Positions 53,177 to 63,266 of a stretch of 64,000 nucleotides of DNA are shown piece after piece. The notes beneath the pieces are model-generated. The model was not told the origin of the DNA. It did no database searches and saw only the letters and a program-made list of their open reading frames with translations. The stretch comes from Cellulomonas taurus. GTDB taxonomy: Bacteria; Actinomycetota; Actinomycetes; Actinomycetales; Cellulomonadaceae. The translations under genes were made by a program, and so were the position numbers. The stretch covers positions 2,480,001 to 2,544,000 of the forward strand of contig NZ_CP051884.1 in assembly GCF_012931845.1 (NCBI RefSeq), given 5' to 3'. The number at the start of each line of letters is the position of its first letter. Positions within the stretch are counted from its first letter, which is position 1.

Positions 53177-55990
53177 ATGCCGCGCCCGGACCCGACCGTC
53201 GACGAGCCGACCCGAGCCGCCTCGGGCCCGACCCGAGTGACGCACGCGGTCCTGCGTCGAGCCCCCGCGATCCTGGCCTGGGCGGCCGTGGTCGCCTACG
53301 CCCTGCTGAGCATCGGCGGGCCACTGCTGGGCCACGGGGTCTTCCTGGGCACCGACGTGCTGTACCGCTACGCCCCGTGGTTGGACGGCGGTGTGCCCTC
53401 CGGCACCCCGGACAACAACTGGATCGGCGACACGATCGACTTCTACGCGCCGCAGACCATGGTGCTGGCCGACTCGGTGCGCTCGGGCGACATCGCCTGG
53501 TGGAACCCGTACATCATCGGCGGCACCCCCTTGGGCGCCCTGCCGGACACCGGGCTGTTCTCCCCGATCACCTGGGTGTGGCTGTTCCTGCCCGCGTCCT
53601 ACGCCGCCGGGGCGATGAAGCTGGTCGAGATGGCGGTCGCCGTGGTCGGCATGGCGCTGTTCGTCCGGCGACTGGGGATGTCGTCGGCGGCGCAGGCGGT
53701 GGCCGGTCTGGTCTACATCTCCGGTGGCTTCATGGTCGCCTGGACCAATTGGCCGCACACCCGGGTCGCCGCGCTGGTGCCGCTGCTGTTCTGGGCCACC
53801 GATCGGGTGCTCACCGGCCGCCGGTTCCGGGACGCGGTGCCGGTGGCGCTGATCGTGACCGCGATGTTGCTGACCGGATTCCCCGCGGTGATCGGCTACG
53901 CGCTCTACGGCCTGATCCCCTACGCCGTGCTGCGGATGCTGGTGCTGCGCGCCGACCTGCGGGCCTGGCTGCGGGCGGTGGCGATCGGCGCGATCGGCGC
54001 CGGGCTCGGGGCGCTGCTGTCGGCCTGGCAGCTGGTGCCCTGGGCGCTGCACGCCACCACCACCATCGACTTCGGGGAACGCGCGCAGGATCCCTCCCGG
54101 CACCTGGACTGGACCGCCGCCGCCTCGGCGGTGGCACCGGGGCTGATCGGTGACGTCGGTGACGGCGCGCAGTCGTTCTGGATCTCCGGCGCGAATCCGG
54201 TGGAGTCGTTCGCCTACGTCGGGGTGGCGGCACTGATCCTGGTGGCGGCGGCGATCGCGCTGCGCGGCCGGGACCGACTGGATCGCGCGATCGGCTGGTT
54301 CGCCCTGGCCGGGGCGGCCCTGTGCACGGTGCTGATCTTCCAGGGCGGATGGCTGCTCGGCCTGTTCCAGGAACTGCCGATCTTCAGCAACAACTCGGTC
54401 ACCCGGCTGCGGTTCCTGCTCGGCTTCTTCCTGGCGCTGGCGGCGGCGGCCGGACTGGATCGGGTGCTGCGCCGCGCCGACCGGCGCCCGATGCCGGCCG
54501 ACGAGCGTCCGCGCCGGGTGCCGCCGGTGGTCGCCACGGTGGCGCGCGGTGCGCTGGCGGTCGCCCTGTGCGTGGCTCTGGTCCTGGTCGTCCTGGACGC
54601 TTACCGGATCATCCCGGAGGAGGTGACCGCGCAGCAGGGCGCCGTGCTGCGCCACCTGGCGCTGGCGGCGCTGGTGGTCGCGGCGGTGCTGGTGCTCGCG
54701 GTGCTGGTGCGCCGGCGGTGGGTGACCATCGGCGCGGTCGCCGCGGTCGCCGTGCTGCTGCTCGCCCAGGGCGTCACCGTCACCCGGTCCTGGTGGCCGG
54801 TCTCGGACTCGTTCTACGCCGCCACGCCCACCCACGACTACCTGGCCGAGAACCTCGGCCACGAGCGCTACCTCGGCGTCGACTGGACGATGCTCACCGG
54901 CACGAACAACGCCTACCAGCTGCGATCGGTGACCGGCCACGGCTTCCACACCCCGGAGTGGAAGGAACTGCTGCGCAGCATCGACGAGGACGCGATGCTC
55001 ACCCGCACCTACTCGCAGCTGCCCTGGGAGGCGGCCGGGTCGCCGGTGCTGGACCGGATGGGTGTGCGCTACGTGGTGCAGTCACCGGATGCCGTCCCGC
55101 CCGGCGAGCCGGAGTCGGTCGGGGTCCCCGCCACCCTGGACCCGCAGTCGGGGCCGGTCACCAGCACCGCGGTCACCGGGCCGATCCGCGCCGTGCAGGT
55201 CGTGCTGACCGAGCAGGTCGACGGCGAGGACGCCAGGATCGTGGTCCGGGTCGTCGACCAGGACGGTGCCACGGTCGCCGAGTCCGGCCGGGTGGCCCCC
55301 GAGGCGGGTGTCCCGGTCTGGGTGGCGGTGCCCGCCGAGGACATCGGAGCCACCGAGTCGGTCCGCGTGCGGCTCGACGTCGAGGGCGCCGACGGGTTCA
55401 CCGTGCCGGTCGACCCGGCGGGCGACTGGGCCACCGCGGTGCTCCGCCCCGCCGACGACGACCTGACGGTGGTGCACGGCGGTGACGCGGTGATCTACCA
55501 GCGGGAGAACGCGGCGCCGCGGATCCGCTGGGCCGACGACAACCGGGTGATCGAGGACGAGGCCGAGCGGGTGGCGGCCATCGGCTCCGGGGACATCCCC
55601 ACCAGCACCGTGATCCTGGAGGACGCCGCCGACGAGCAGGCGCTGACCGGCGACTCGACGGCAGACCTGACGGTCCTGTCGGACGGCGACACGATCCGGA
55701 CCCGGGTGGAGGCCGACGGCGACGGCTGGCTGGTGCTCGCCGAGTCGGTGCGCGGCGGCTCGGGCTGGTCGGCCACCCTGGACGGCGAGCCGGTGCCGCT
55801 GGTCGACGCGGATGAGGCGATGGGGGCGGTGTACGTGCCGGACGGCAGCCACGAGGTGGCCATCAGCTACCACCCGCCGGGGCTGCGCGCCGGGATGGTC
55901 GGATCGGCCACCGCCGCGGTCGCGTTGCTCGGGCTCGCGGTGGTGCCGGTGGTGTGGGACCGGCGTCGTCGCCGGGAGGTCGCGGCGTGA
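53177..55990 (+). CDS. YfhO-like membrane glycosyltransferase
   Basis: A 937-residue protein. A GT-C-type membrane part of 12-14 helices (about residues 35-540) carries GDTIDFYAPQTMVLADSVRS in the first outer loop, with the catalytic-type Asp, and WWNPYIIGGTPLGALPD, typical of YfhO. The C-terminal about 370 residues form an outer beta-rich domain with a last helix. YfhO proteins add a sugar from a polyprenyl carrier to lipoteichoic acids or other wall polymers. The ATG at 53177 has a GGAGGAG site. It overlaps the next gene by GTGA. Confidence 0.87.
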   Translation: MPRPDPTVDEPTRAASGPTRVTHAVLRRAPAILAWAAVVAYALLSIGGPLLGHGVFLGTDVLYRYAPWLDGGVPSGTPDNNWIGDTIDFYAPQTMVLADSVRSGDIAWWNPYIIGGTPLGALPDTGLFSPITWVWLFLPASYAAGAMKLVEMAVAVVGMALFVRRLGMSSAAQAVAGLVYISGGFMVAWTNWPHTRVAALVPLLFWATDRVLTGRRFRDAVPVALIVTAMLLTGFPAVIGYALYGLIPYAVLRMLVLRADLRAWLRAVAIGAIGAGLGALLSAWQLVPWALHATTTIDFGERAQDPSRHLDWTAAASAVAPGLIGDVGDGAQSFWISGANPVESFAYVGVAALILVAAAIALRGRDRLDRAIGWFALAGAALCTVLIFQGGWLLGLFQELPIFSNNSVTRLRFLLGFFLALAAAAGLDRVLRRADRRPMPADERPRRVPPVVATVARGALAVALCVALVLVVLDAYRIIPEEVTAQQGAVLRHLALAALVVAAVLVLAVLVRRRWVTIGAVAAVAVLLLAQGVTVTRSWWPVSDSFYAATPTHDYLAENLGHERYLGVDWTMLTGTNNAYQLRSVTGHGFHTPEWKELLRSIDEDAMLTRTYSQLPWEAAGSPVLDRMGVRYVVQSPDAVPPGEPESVGVPATLDPQSGPVTSTAVTGPIRAVQVVLTEQVDGEDARIVVRVVDQDGATVAESGRVAPEAGVPVWVAVPAEDIGATESVRVRLDVEGADGFTVPVDPAGDWATAVLRPADDDLTVVHGGDAVIYQRENAAPRIRWADDNRVIEDEAERVAAIGSGDIPTSTVILEDAADEQALTGDSTADLTVLSDGDTIRTRVEADGDGWLVLAESVRGGSGWSATLDGEPVPLVDADEAMGAVYVPDGSHEVAISYHPPGLRAGMVGSATAAVALLGLAVVPVVWDRRRRREVAA

Positions 55991-57720
55991 GAGAACGCCT
56001 GCTGCACTGGCGGCCGTCGCGCAGGACGATCGCGATCACCGTGATCTGCGCACTGGGGATCGCGCTGCGCGCCCTGATCCCGCCGCTGCTGCGCTGGACC
56101 AACCGCCACGACGACCTCGCCCAGGTCACCATCGCCGATGCGCTGCTGCGCGGCGAGTGGCTCGGCGCCTGGGGTGACCAGGGGGTGCCGCACATCACCC
56201 TGGCGAAGGGCCCTGGGTACCCGCTGTTCCTCGCGGCGCTGGAGCCCACCGGCCTGCCGCCCCAGCTGGCCGCGTACCTGATCTACCTCGCCGGCGTGCT
56301 GGTGCTCACCCGGGCGACCACTCGGCGGCTCGGCGGTCGGTGGCAGGTGCTCGCGGTGGGTGTCCTGGCCTTCAACCCGGTCGCCTTCACCACCGGCATG
56401 TCCATCGTCTACCGGGACGCCCTGGTGATCGCGCTGGCACCGCTGGCCCTGGGGCTCGCGGTCGACCTGGCGCACCGGGTCACCCGCGCCGGTCGCTGGG
56501 GCGCCCGCGGCTGGGTGGCCGTGGTGGCCGAGGCGGCGCTCCTGGCGGCGGTGCTCGGCTGGCTGAGCATCACCCGGGGTGACGTGCTCTGGATCGTGCT
56601 GGGCAGCGTCGGCGGTCTGGTGGTGGGGCTCCTCCCCCACCTGCGCGCCCTCGGTCGGCGCGGCTGGCTCACCGTGTCCGGCGGCGCCGTGCTGGTGGCG
56701 CTGATCGCGGCCGCCTTCCCGGCCACCGTCGCCGAGCTGAACCAGCGGCACTACGGCGTGCACCTGGTCGACGACTACGGCGACGGCACGTTCGCGGAGG
56801 CGATCACGCTCTGGTCCTCGGTGCTGGTCGACGAGCCGGAGACCTACCAGAACGTCTCCCGGGCCCAACGCGAGGCCGTCTACGCGATCAGCCCCACCGC
56901 CACCCGCCTGGAGGCGGCCCTGGAGGCCGACGGCACCACCTGGGTGCAGCGGAACTGCACGTGGCACGAGGACGTCGACCTGCCGTGCGCCGACTACGGG
57001 TCCTACTTCACCTGGGCCGCCCGCGACGCGGCGGTGGCCACCGGGATGGCGTCGACCGCCGCCGACTTCCAGGCGTTCTTCGGCCGGATCGCCGACGACA
57101 TCCGGACCGCCTGCGACACCGGCGAGCTGACCTGCGGCCGCCCCGGCCTGTCGCCCGACGTCCCCCCGCTGGACCGGATGCCGGTCCGGTTGGCGATCGC
57201 CAACGTGGCGGGCTTCGCCGTCGGATCCTTCAGCTACGACGGGACACGGGCGCAGATCCAGCGCGTCCCACCCCGGGGCGCGGACGTGGACACCTGGGCT
57301 GCGGTGGTGAACGGCACGGACGGCGTCCTCGACACCGCCGCCTCCGGCCTGGCGCCGGACGCGGTGGGCCAGCGCGCGATCGGCGACGGACTCAGCCGGC
57401 TGTACGGCCTGGCGATGACGATCGCGTTGGTCCCGGCGCTGGCGAGCCTGGTGCTGCGCCGCACCTGGACCACCACCACCGGGCGCACCGCGCTGGTCGT
57501 GATCGCGGCCTGGCTGGTGAACCTCGGCATCGTCGCCGTGTTCTACGCCGGAACCAACCGCAGCCCCGGTGCCAAGATGCCGCTGTACACCATGGCCAGC
57601 CAGTCCTACCTGCTGCTCGGCCTGGTGCTGGCGTCCGCCGTGACGCTCACCGTCTTCCGCGAGCGACTCGCGGCCTGGGCCGGCAGAGGGCCCACGATCC
57701 AGCAGGGGGATACGGCATGA
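55987..57720 (+). CDS. GT-C-like membrane protein
   Basis: A 577-residue membrane protein with about nine helices. The first outer loop has RWTNRHDDLAQVTIADALLR with paired Asp, followed by KGPGYPLFLAAL, the pattern of GT-C (GT39/GT83-like) transferases. A long outer loop spans about residues 250-460 and contains four cysteines that could form disulfides. The GTG start and ATGA end overlap both neighbours, so it is tightly coupled to the YfhO-like and epimerase genes. Sugar and acceptor are unknown. Confidence 0.8.
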   Translation: MRERLLHWRPSRRTIAITVICALGIALRALIPPLLRWTNRHDDLAQVTIADALLRGEWLGAWGDQGVPHITLAKGPGYPLFLAALEPTGLPPQLAAYLIYLAGVLVLTRATTRRLGGRWQVLAVGVLAFNPVAFTTGMSIVYRDALVIALAPLALGLAVDLAHRVTRAGRWGARGWVAVVAEAALLAAVLGWLSITRGDVLWIVLGSVGGLVVGLLPHLRALGRRGWLTVSGGAVLVALIAAAFPATVAELNQRHYGVHLVDDYGDGTFAEAITLWSSVLVDEPETYQNVSRAQREAVYAISPTATRLEAALEADGTTWVQRNCTWHEDVDLPCADYGSYFTWAARDAAVATGMASTAADFQAFFGRIADDIRTACDTGELTCGRPGLSPDVPPLDRMPVRLAIANVAGFAVGSFSYDGTRAQIQRVPPRGADVDTWAAVVNGTDGVLDTAASGLAPDAVGQRAIGDGLSRLYGLAMTIALVPALASLVLRRTWTTTTGRTALVVIAAWLVNLGIVAVFYAGTNRSPGAKMPLYTMASQSYLLLGLVLASAVTLTVFRERLAAWAGRGPTIQQGDTA

Positions 57721-58628
57721 TGTTCCGGATGCAACGCACGACGAGTGACCCGATCCGCACGGTGTCCGTGATCGGCGGCCGAGGCTTCCTCGGCGGCCGG
57801 ATCGCCGACCGGTTGCAGGAGACCGGGCACCGGGTGCACATCCTCGACCGCGACCGGCCGGCCTTCGACGCCGCCGGGCTGGTGCCCGAGGTCGCCGGCT
57901 CCGACTGGGTGGTCTGGGCGGCGTCCTCGATCAACCCGATGATCGCCGACAACGACCCGGACCGGGTGGTGCTGGACGCGGAGGCGTTCGAGCAGCTGCT
58001 GCGCGGGTTGGACGACCTCGGGCCCACGGCTCCGCGCGTCCTGCTGCTCAGCTCCGGCGGCACCGTCTACGACGAGACGGTCGACCCGCCCTACGCCGAG
58101 GACTCGCCGGTCGGCCCCCGGTCCGCCTACGGCCGGGCCAAGCTGGCACTGGAGCAGCGGGTGTTCCGGGAGGCGAACCACCCGGTGGTGCTGCGGGTGT
58201 CGAACGCCTACGGGCCGGGGCAGCGGGTCGCGCCCGGGCAGGGCGTCGTGGCGCACTGGCTGTACGCCGCCGCCGCGGGCCAGCCGCTGCACCTGTTCGG
58301 TGACCCCACGGTGGCCCGTGACTACGTGCACGTGGCCGACATCGCCGAGGTGGCCCGCCTGGTGATCGAGACCGGCACCACCGAGCCGGTGCTCAACGTC
58401 GGTGGCGGCTGCGCGACCAGCCTGGAGGAGCTGCTGGCGGCGATCGCCGCGGCCACCGACCTCCCGCTGGCCGTGGAGCGGCACCCGGCCCGCGCCTTCG
58501 ACGCGCGTTCCACCTGGCTCGACTGCCGCCGCACCCAGGACGTGCTGGGCTGGCGCACCACCTTCTCCCTGACCGACGGCATCGCCGACACCTGGCGCTG
58601 GTTGCGTTCCACCGCCGAGCTGGTCTGA
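57717..58628 (+). CDS. NAD-dependent sugar epimerase/dehydratase
   Basis: A 303-residue extended short-chain dehydrogenase. The nucleotide loop is VIGGRGFLGGRIADRL, the catalytic serine region LLLSSGGTVYDE, and the Tyr-x-x-x-Lys pair lies in SAYGRAKLALE. RDYVHVADIAEVARLVIE marks the sugar-nucleotide side. It probably makes an NDP-sugar for the transferases around it; WcaG/GalE-like specificity cannot be refined by eye. Two ATGs lie in tandem at 57717; the first overlaps the previous stop. Confidence 0.87.
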   Translation: MMFRMQRTTSDPIRTVSVIGGRGFLGGRIADRLQETGHRVHILDRDRPAFDAAGLVPEVAGSDWVVWAASSINPMIADNDPDRVVLDAEAFEQLLRGLDDLGPTAPRVLLLSSGGTVYDETVDPPYAEDSPVGPRSAYGRAKLALEQRVFREANHPVVLRVSNAYGPGQRVAPGQGVVAHWLYAAAAGQPLHLFGDPTVARDYVHVADIAEVARLVIETGTTEPVLNVGGGCATSLEELLAAIAAATDLPLAVERHPARAFDARSTWLDCRRTQDVLGWRTTFSLTDGIADTWRWLRSTAELV

Positions 58629-58655
58629 CCCCTGACCCTCCGACAGGAGCCACAC

Positions 58656-61600
58656 ATGACACTCGACCTCGACGCACACGGCTACCGACGCCAGGGTTCC
58701 TCCCGCCTGTGGGTGCGGTCCGAGGCGGCGGATGCCGCCTTCGGGTACAACGACGGCGACGACTTCGAGAACTGGGTCGCCTCCGCCGTGCACAACGCCA
58801 CGGACGTGAGCAGCCTGAGCCGTGAGGTCGAGGGCAGCATCCGGGACTGGCCCTCGCGCTACCACCTCAGCCACCGCCGGGCGAACCTGATCCGGCCGCT
58901 GCTGGACACCCTGACCGGGCCGGTGCTGGAGATCGGCGCCGGGATGGGCGCCGTCACCCGTGGGCTCGGCGAGGCGGGGCTGGAGGTCGTCGCCGTCGAG
59001 GGTTCGCCGCGACGCGCCTCGGTGTGCGCCGAGCGGGTGCGCGACCTGGACAACGTGCAGGTGGTCGCCGACACCGTGCAGGGCTTCGGTGTCCCGCGGC
59101 GGTTCCCCACCATCGTGATGGTCGGCGTCCTGGAGTACTCCCGGGTGTTCGGCTTCGAGTCCGACGGCCGCGACCCGGTCGACGTGATGCTGGACCACCT
59201 GGTCTCGCTGCTGGAACCGGGCGGCACCCTGGTGCTCGCGATCGAGAACCAGCTCGGACTGAAGTACTTCGCCGGGTTCCCGGAGGACCACGTCGGGCGC
59301 CGGATGTTCGGCATCGAGGACCACTACACCGAGGACGGTGTGGTGACTTTCGGCCGCGAGGAGCTGGGTCGGCACCTGACCAAGGCCGGTCTGACCCACC
59401 ACGACTGGTACTACCCGTTCCCGGACTACAAGCTGCCGACCACCGTGCTCTCCGAGGCGGCACTGGACCCGGCGCACGGCTTCGACCCGACCCCGCTGGT
59501 CACCGACACCGCGCACGCCGACTTCCAGGAGCCGGCCACCATCGCGATCGACCCCGAGCTGGCGTGGGGCCCGGTGATCCGCAACGGGCTGCTGCGCGAC
59601 CTGTCGAATTCCTTCCTGGTGCGTGCCTCCGCCGCCGACCTGCGCCCCGCCGAGGGCCTGGCCTGGTACTACGGGTCCGCGTCCCGGCGGCCCGAGTTCG
59701 CCAAGGCCACGCACTTCACCGCCGGTCCGGACGGGGTCGTGGTGCACCGCCAGGCGGCCCGCCCCACGCTGCCGCACACGGTGGGCGACATCGCGATGAC
59801 CCTGGAGGAGGAGGTCTACACCCCCGGTGTCACGGCCGCCGACCGGCTGATCGGGATCCTGCGCCGGGACGCCTGGCGGGTGGAACACGTCACCGAGTGG
59901 TTCGGCACCTGGCTGGGCGCCCTCCGCGCCGAGGCGGAGCTGCCCGCGGACGCGACCGGCGACTCCCTGGTGCCCGGACGCCTGCTGGACGCCCTGCCCC
60001 GCAACCTGATGCACTCCGCCGACGGTGACCGCTTCTTCGACCTGGAGTGGAGCTCCTCCGAGGACCTGACGCTGTCCTACCTGGTGTTCCGGGCGCTCTA
60101 CGACTCGCTGGCGTCGCAGAAGAACGTCGCCGCCCCCGCCACCGGCACCTCACTGGTGGTGCGGGACCTGATCGCCGCGGTGGCCGCCGCGCACGGCATC
60201 CGGCTGACCGAGGCCGTGCTCGCCGCGCACTGGGCGCGGGAGTGCGACTTCCAGTCCACCGTGCTGGGCGCACCGGTGACCGCGGACGCGCACGAGGTGC
60301 TCGGCATCCGGCTCACCGTCCGGGTGGACCTGGACGCCGTGATCGCCGACCACGAGCGGTTGCCGGTGGTCACCGCCCAGATCAACGCGGAGCGGGCTGC
60401 CGAGCGGACGGCCTGGCAGGAGAGCGCCGCCGCCCTGGAGGAGGACCGGCTCGCCGCCCACGCCGAGACCGAGAAGGTGCGCGCCGAGTTGGCGGCCGCC
60501 CTCGGTTCCATCGACGGGCTCCACCGCGAGCTGGCGGCCCAGCAGGAGACGCTCTCCTGGCAGGTCACCGCCCCGCTGCGCTCCGGCCGCACCCTGGCCG
60601 GGCGGGTGAAGCGGCGGGTCGAGCGGCAGTTCGCCAAGCCGACCCCGCCGCCCGCTCCCCCGGCGCCGGAGCCCGAGCCCGTGGTCACCGACCCCAGCCT
60701 GAACCTGGCGTACTACCGCGAGCGGTACCCGGACATCGCCGCCCTGAGCGACGCCGATCTCACCTCGCACTGGCAGAAGTTCGGTCGGGACGAGGGCCGC
60801 CACGGGCAGCCGCTGCTGGAGAACGCGCACTTCGTCGACAACGGCATCGAGCCGAGTCGGCAGACCGTGATGCTGGTGCTGCACGAGGCCACCCGGACCG
60901 GCGCCCCGGTGCTGGGCTGGAACCTGCTGCGGCACCTGAGCCCGACCTACAACGTGGTCGTGGTGCTGCTCAAGGGCGGCGAACTCGCCCCGGTGCTGGA
61001 GTCCGAGGCCGCCGCCATGGTGGTCTTCGACGGCGCCGACCGCTGGGAGTTCGACGACTCGATGATGGTGGCCGCCGACCTGGTGGCCCGGTACCGCCCG
61101 CTGTACGCGATCGCCAACTCCGGTGCCACCTACCCGATCGCACCGGCGCTGGAGCGCTCCGGCGTCCCGGTGGTGAGCCTGGTGCACGAGTTCGCGTCCA
61201 GCATCCGTCCGGCCGGGGTGATGGCCGACACCTTCCACACGGTGTCCGAGGTGGTCTTCTCCGCCCCGATGGTCTCCGAGTCGATGCGTCGGGAGTACGC
61301 CGACCTCACCGGCCGCGGCGTCCGCGTGATCCCGCAGGGCCCGTCCGAGCTGCCGGCGGGCGCCCCCGTGCCCCCGCCCGCCCGACCGACCCGACGGGGC
61401 ACCGACGGCGCCCTGGTGGACCTGCCGGAGCAGAACGCGGCGGACCTGATCGCCGACCTGGGGCCGGACACCGTGCTGGTGCTCGGCGCCGGGACGATCG
61501 CACCGCGCAAGGGTGTGGAGTTCTTCCTGCAGGCGGCCGACCAGGCGCGTCGCAGCCACCCGGACGCCCAGGTGGTCTTCGCCTGGGTCGGTGAGCGGGT

Positions 61601-63104
61601 GCCCGCGCTGCAGTGGTACATCGAGGAGCTGCACGAGCAGGTGCTGCGGACCGGCACCGAGGACCGGGTCGCCTTCCTGGCACCGGTGGCCGACCTCGGC
61701 CCGCTGTTCGAGCGCGCGGACCTGTTCCTGCTGTCGTCCCGGCTCGACCCGCTGCCGAACGTGACCATCGACGCTGCCCTCGCCGGGGTTCCGGTGGTGG
61801 CCTTCGACGGGGCGAGCGGATTCGCCGAGTGGCTCGCCACCGACGACACGCTGCGCACCCTGGTGGTGCCGCACCTGGACGCCACCGCCGCCGGCGACCT
61901 GATCGGCCGGCTGGCCGAGGACAGCGCGCTGCGTCACCGGCTCGGTGACACCATCCGGGCCGCCGCGGGGATCGCCTTCGACCTGGCCGACTACGTCCGG
62001 CGCATCGACGAGCTGGGCCATGCCGCCCGCGCCCGCCGGGAGCAGGAGGAGTCCGACGTGACGACGATCCTCGCCGACGGTGACTTCGACCCGGAGCTCT
62101 ACACCTACGCCGGTCACGAGGACGACTCGCCGGAGGAGCTGGTCCGGGACTACGTGCACCGCTCGGCGCTGGCCGCCCCCCGTGCCCGGGCCCGCGCCGG
62201 CATCCTGGTGCGTCGTCCGGCCGCCGGGTTCCACCCCCTGGCGTTCGCCGAGCGGGCGCCGGACTACGACGACACCCGTGACGGCGACCCGTACGCCGTC
62301 TGGCTGCGCCGCGGCCGGCCCGCCGGTCCGTGGCACCGCGAGGTGATCCGCCCCGGCGATGCCACCGCCACCGATCCCACGGGCGGGCCGAGCATCCTGG
62401 TGCACGGTCACTTCCACTACCCCGAGCTGCTGGACGACCTGCTGCCCCGCCTGGCCGACAACACCCGGCCGTACCACCTGGCGATCACCACCGGCAGCGA
62501 CGAGGCCAAGGCACAGGCGGAGGCCCTGATCACCGCCGCCGGGGTGGAGTCCTGGGAGGTGCTGGTCACCCAGAACCGGGGGCGCGACCTGGCGCCGCTG
62601 CTGACCGGTCTGGGCACCCGGGTGCTGGACTACGACCTGGTGCTGCACGTGCACGGGAAGAAGAGCCCGCACACCGAGGTCGGGATCGGCGACCGCTGGC
62701 GCGAGTTCCTGTACGCGAACCTGGTCGGTGGCCGGGCGGCGATGCTGGACGAGATCCACGCCGCCTTCGCCGCCGATCCCGAGCTGGGTCTGGTGTCGCC
62801 GGAGGACCCGCACCTGAACGACTGGGACCTGAACCGGGAGTTCGGCGAGCAGCTCGCCGCACGCTTCGGGGTGGACGGCCCGTTGCCGACCCACTTCGAC
62901 TTCCCGCTCGGCACCATGTTCTGGGCCCGCACCGAGGCGCTGCGCCCGATGCTGGAGGCGGGGCTGGTCTGGGAGGAGTACCCGGCCGAGCCGCTGCCGA
63001 TCGACGGCACCGCGCTGCACGCCCTGGAGCGGTTGATCCCGTTCGTGGTGGAGAGCCGCGGCTTCCGCTACGCCAAGACCCAGGTGCCCGGCGTCCAGCG
63101 CTGA
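58656..63104 (+). CDS. Methyltransferase-GT4-RgpF three-domain glycan enzyme
   Basis: A 1,482-residue cytoplasmic protein with three parts. Residues about 60-300 are a class I methyltransferase (LEIGAGMGAVTRGLGEAG; VLEYSRVFGFE). Residues 570-660 form a coiled coil. A YYRERYPDIA...HWQKFGRDEGR block (681-720) leads to a GT4 glycosyltransferase (about 730-1120; GAGTIAPRKGVEFF; SRLDPLPNVTIDAALAGVPV). Residues about 1240-1480 are a rhamnan-synthesis F domain (HVHGKKSPHTEVGIGDRWRE; FPLGTMFWARTEALRP). RgpF proteins extend rhamnose chains. It probably builds and caps or modifies a wall glycan. It has an ACAGGAG site and ends at a strong terminator. Confidence 0.88.
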   Translation: MTLDLDAHGYRRQGSSRLWVRSEAADAAFGYNDGDDFENWVASAVHNATDVSSLSREVEGSIRDWPSRYHLSHRRANLIRPLLDTLTGPVLEIGAGMGAVTRGLGEAGLEVVAVEGSPRRASVCAERVRDLDNVQVVADTVQGFGVPRRFPTIVMVGVLEYSRVFGFESDGRDPVDVMLDHLVSLLEPGGTLVLAIENQLGLKYFAGFPEDHVGRRMFGIEDHYTEDGVVTFGREELGRHLTKAGLTHHDWYYPFPDYKLPTTVLSEAALDPAHGFDPTPLVTDTAHADFQEPATIAIDPELAWGPVIRNGLLRDLSNSFLVRASAADLRPAEGLAWYYGSASRRPEFAKATHFTAGPDGVVVHRQAARPTLPHTVGDIAMTLEEEVYTPGVTAADRLIGILRRDAWRVEHVTEWFGTWLGALRAEAELPADATGDSLVPGRLLDALPRNLMHSADGDRFFDLEWSSSEDLTLSYLVFRALYDSLASQKNVAAPATGTSLVVRDLIAAVAAAHGIRLTEAVLAAHWARECDFQSTVLGAPVTADAHEVLGIRLTVRVDLDAVIADHERLPVVTAQINAERAAERTAWQESAAALEEDRLAAHAETEKVRAELAAALGSIDGLHRELAAQQETLSWQVTAPLRSGRTLAGRVKRRVERQFAKPTPPPAPPAPEPEPVVTDPSLNLAYYRERYPDIAALSDADLTSHWQKFGRDEGRHGQPLLENAHFVDNGIEPSRQTVMLVLHEATRTGAPVLGWNLLRHLSPTYNVVVVLLKGGELAPVLESEAAAMVVFDGADRWEFDDSMMVAADLVARYRPLYAIANSGATYPIAPALERSGVPVVSLVHEFASSIRPAGVMADTFHTVSEVVFSAPMVSESMRREYADLTGRGVRVIPQGPSELPAGAPVPPPARPTRRGTDGALVDLPEQNAADLIADLGPDTVLVLGAGTIAPRKGVEFFLQAADQARRSHPDAQVVFAWVGERVPALQWYIEELHEQVLRTGTEDRVAFLAPVADLGPLFERADLFLLSSRLDPLPNVTIDAALAGVPVVAFDGASGFAEWLATDDTLRTLVVPHLDATAAGDLIGRLAEDSALRHRLGDTIRAAAGIAFDLADYVRRIDELGHAARARREQEESDVTTILADGDFDPELYTYAGHEDDSPEELVRDYVHRSALAAPRARARAGILVRRPAAGFHPLAFAERAPDYDDTRDGDPYAVWLRRGRPAGPWHREVIRPGDATATDPTGGPSILVHGHFHYPELLDDLLPRLADNTRPYHLAITTGSDEAKAQAEALITAAGVESWEVLVTQNRGRDLAPLLTGLGTRVLDYDLVLHVHGKKSPHTEVGIGDRWREFLYANLVGGRAAMLDEIHAAFAADPELGLVSPEDPHLNDWDLNREFGEQLAARFGVDGPLPTHFDFPLGTMFWARTEALRPMLEAGLVWEEYPAEPLPIDGTALHALERLIPFVVESRGFRYAKTQVPGVQR

Positions 63105-63113
63105 GGCTCCACC

Positions 63114-63158
63114 ACCGAGAGGTTCGCCCGACTGCTCCGGTCGGGCGAACCTCTCGGT
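63114..63158 (+). terminator. Strong terminator after the glycan unit
   Basis: A perfect 19-bp stem (63114-63132 with 63140-63158; arms start ACCGAGAGGTTCGCCCGAC) has a 7-base loop. It closes the rightward unit that begins at 52206. Confidence 0.92.
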
Positions 63159-63266
63159 CGTTCCGGGACATTTCCCGCACGGCGAGCGAGCGGTGCTCCT
63201 AGGGTGACCGCACCGCCTCCCGCACATCTCGTGCCGGACGGCCATCCCTGCCCGGAGAGAGAACTC

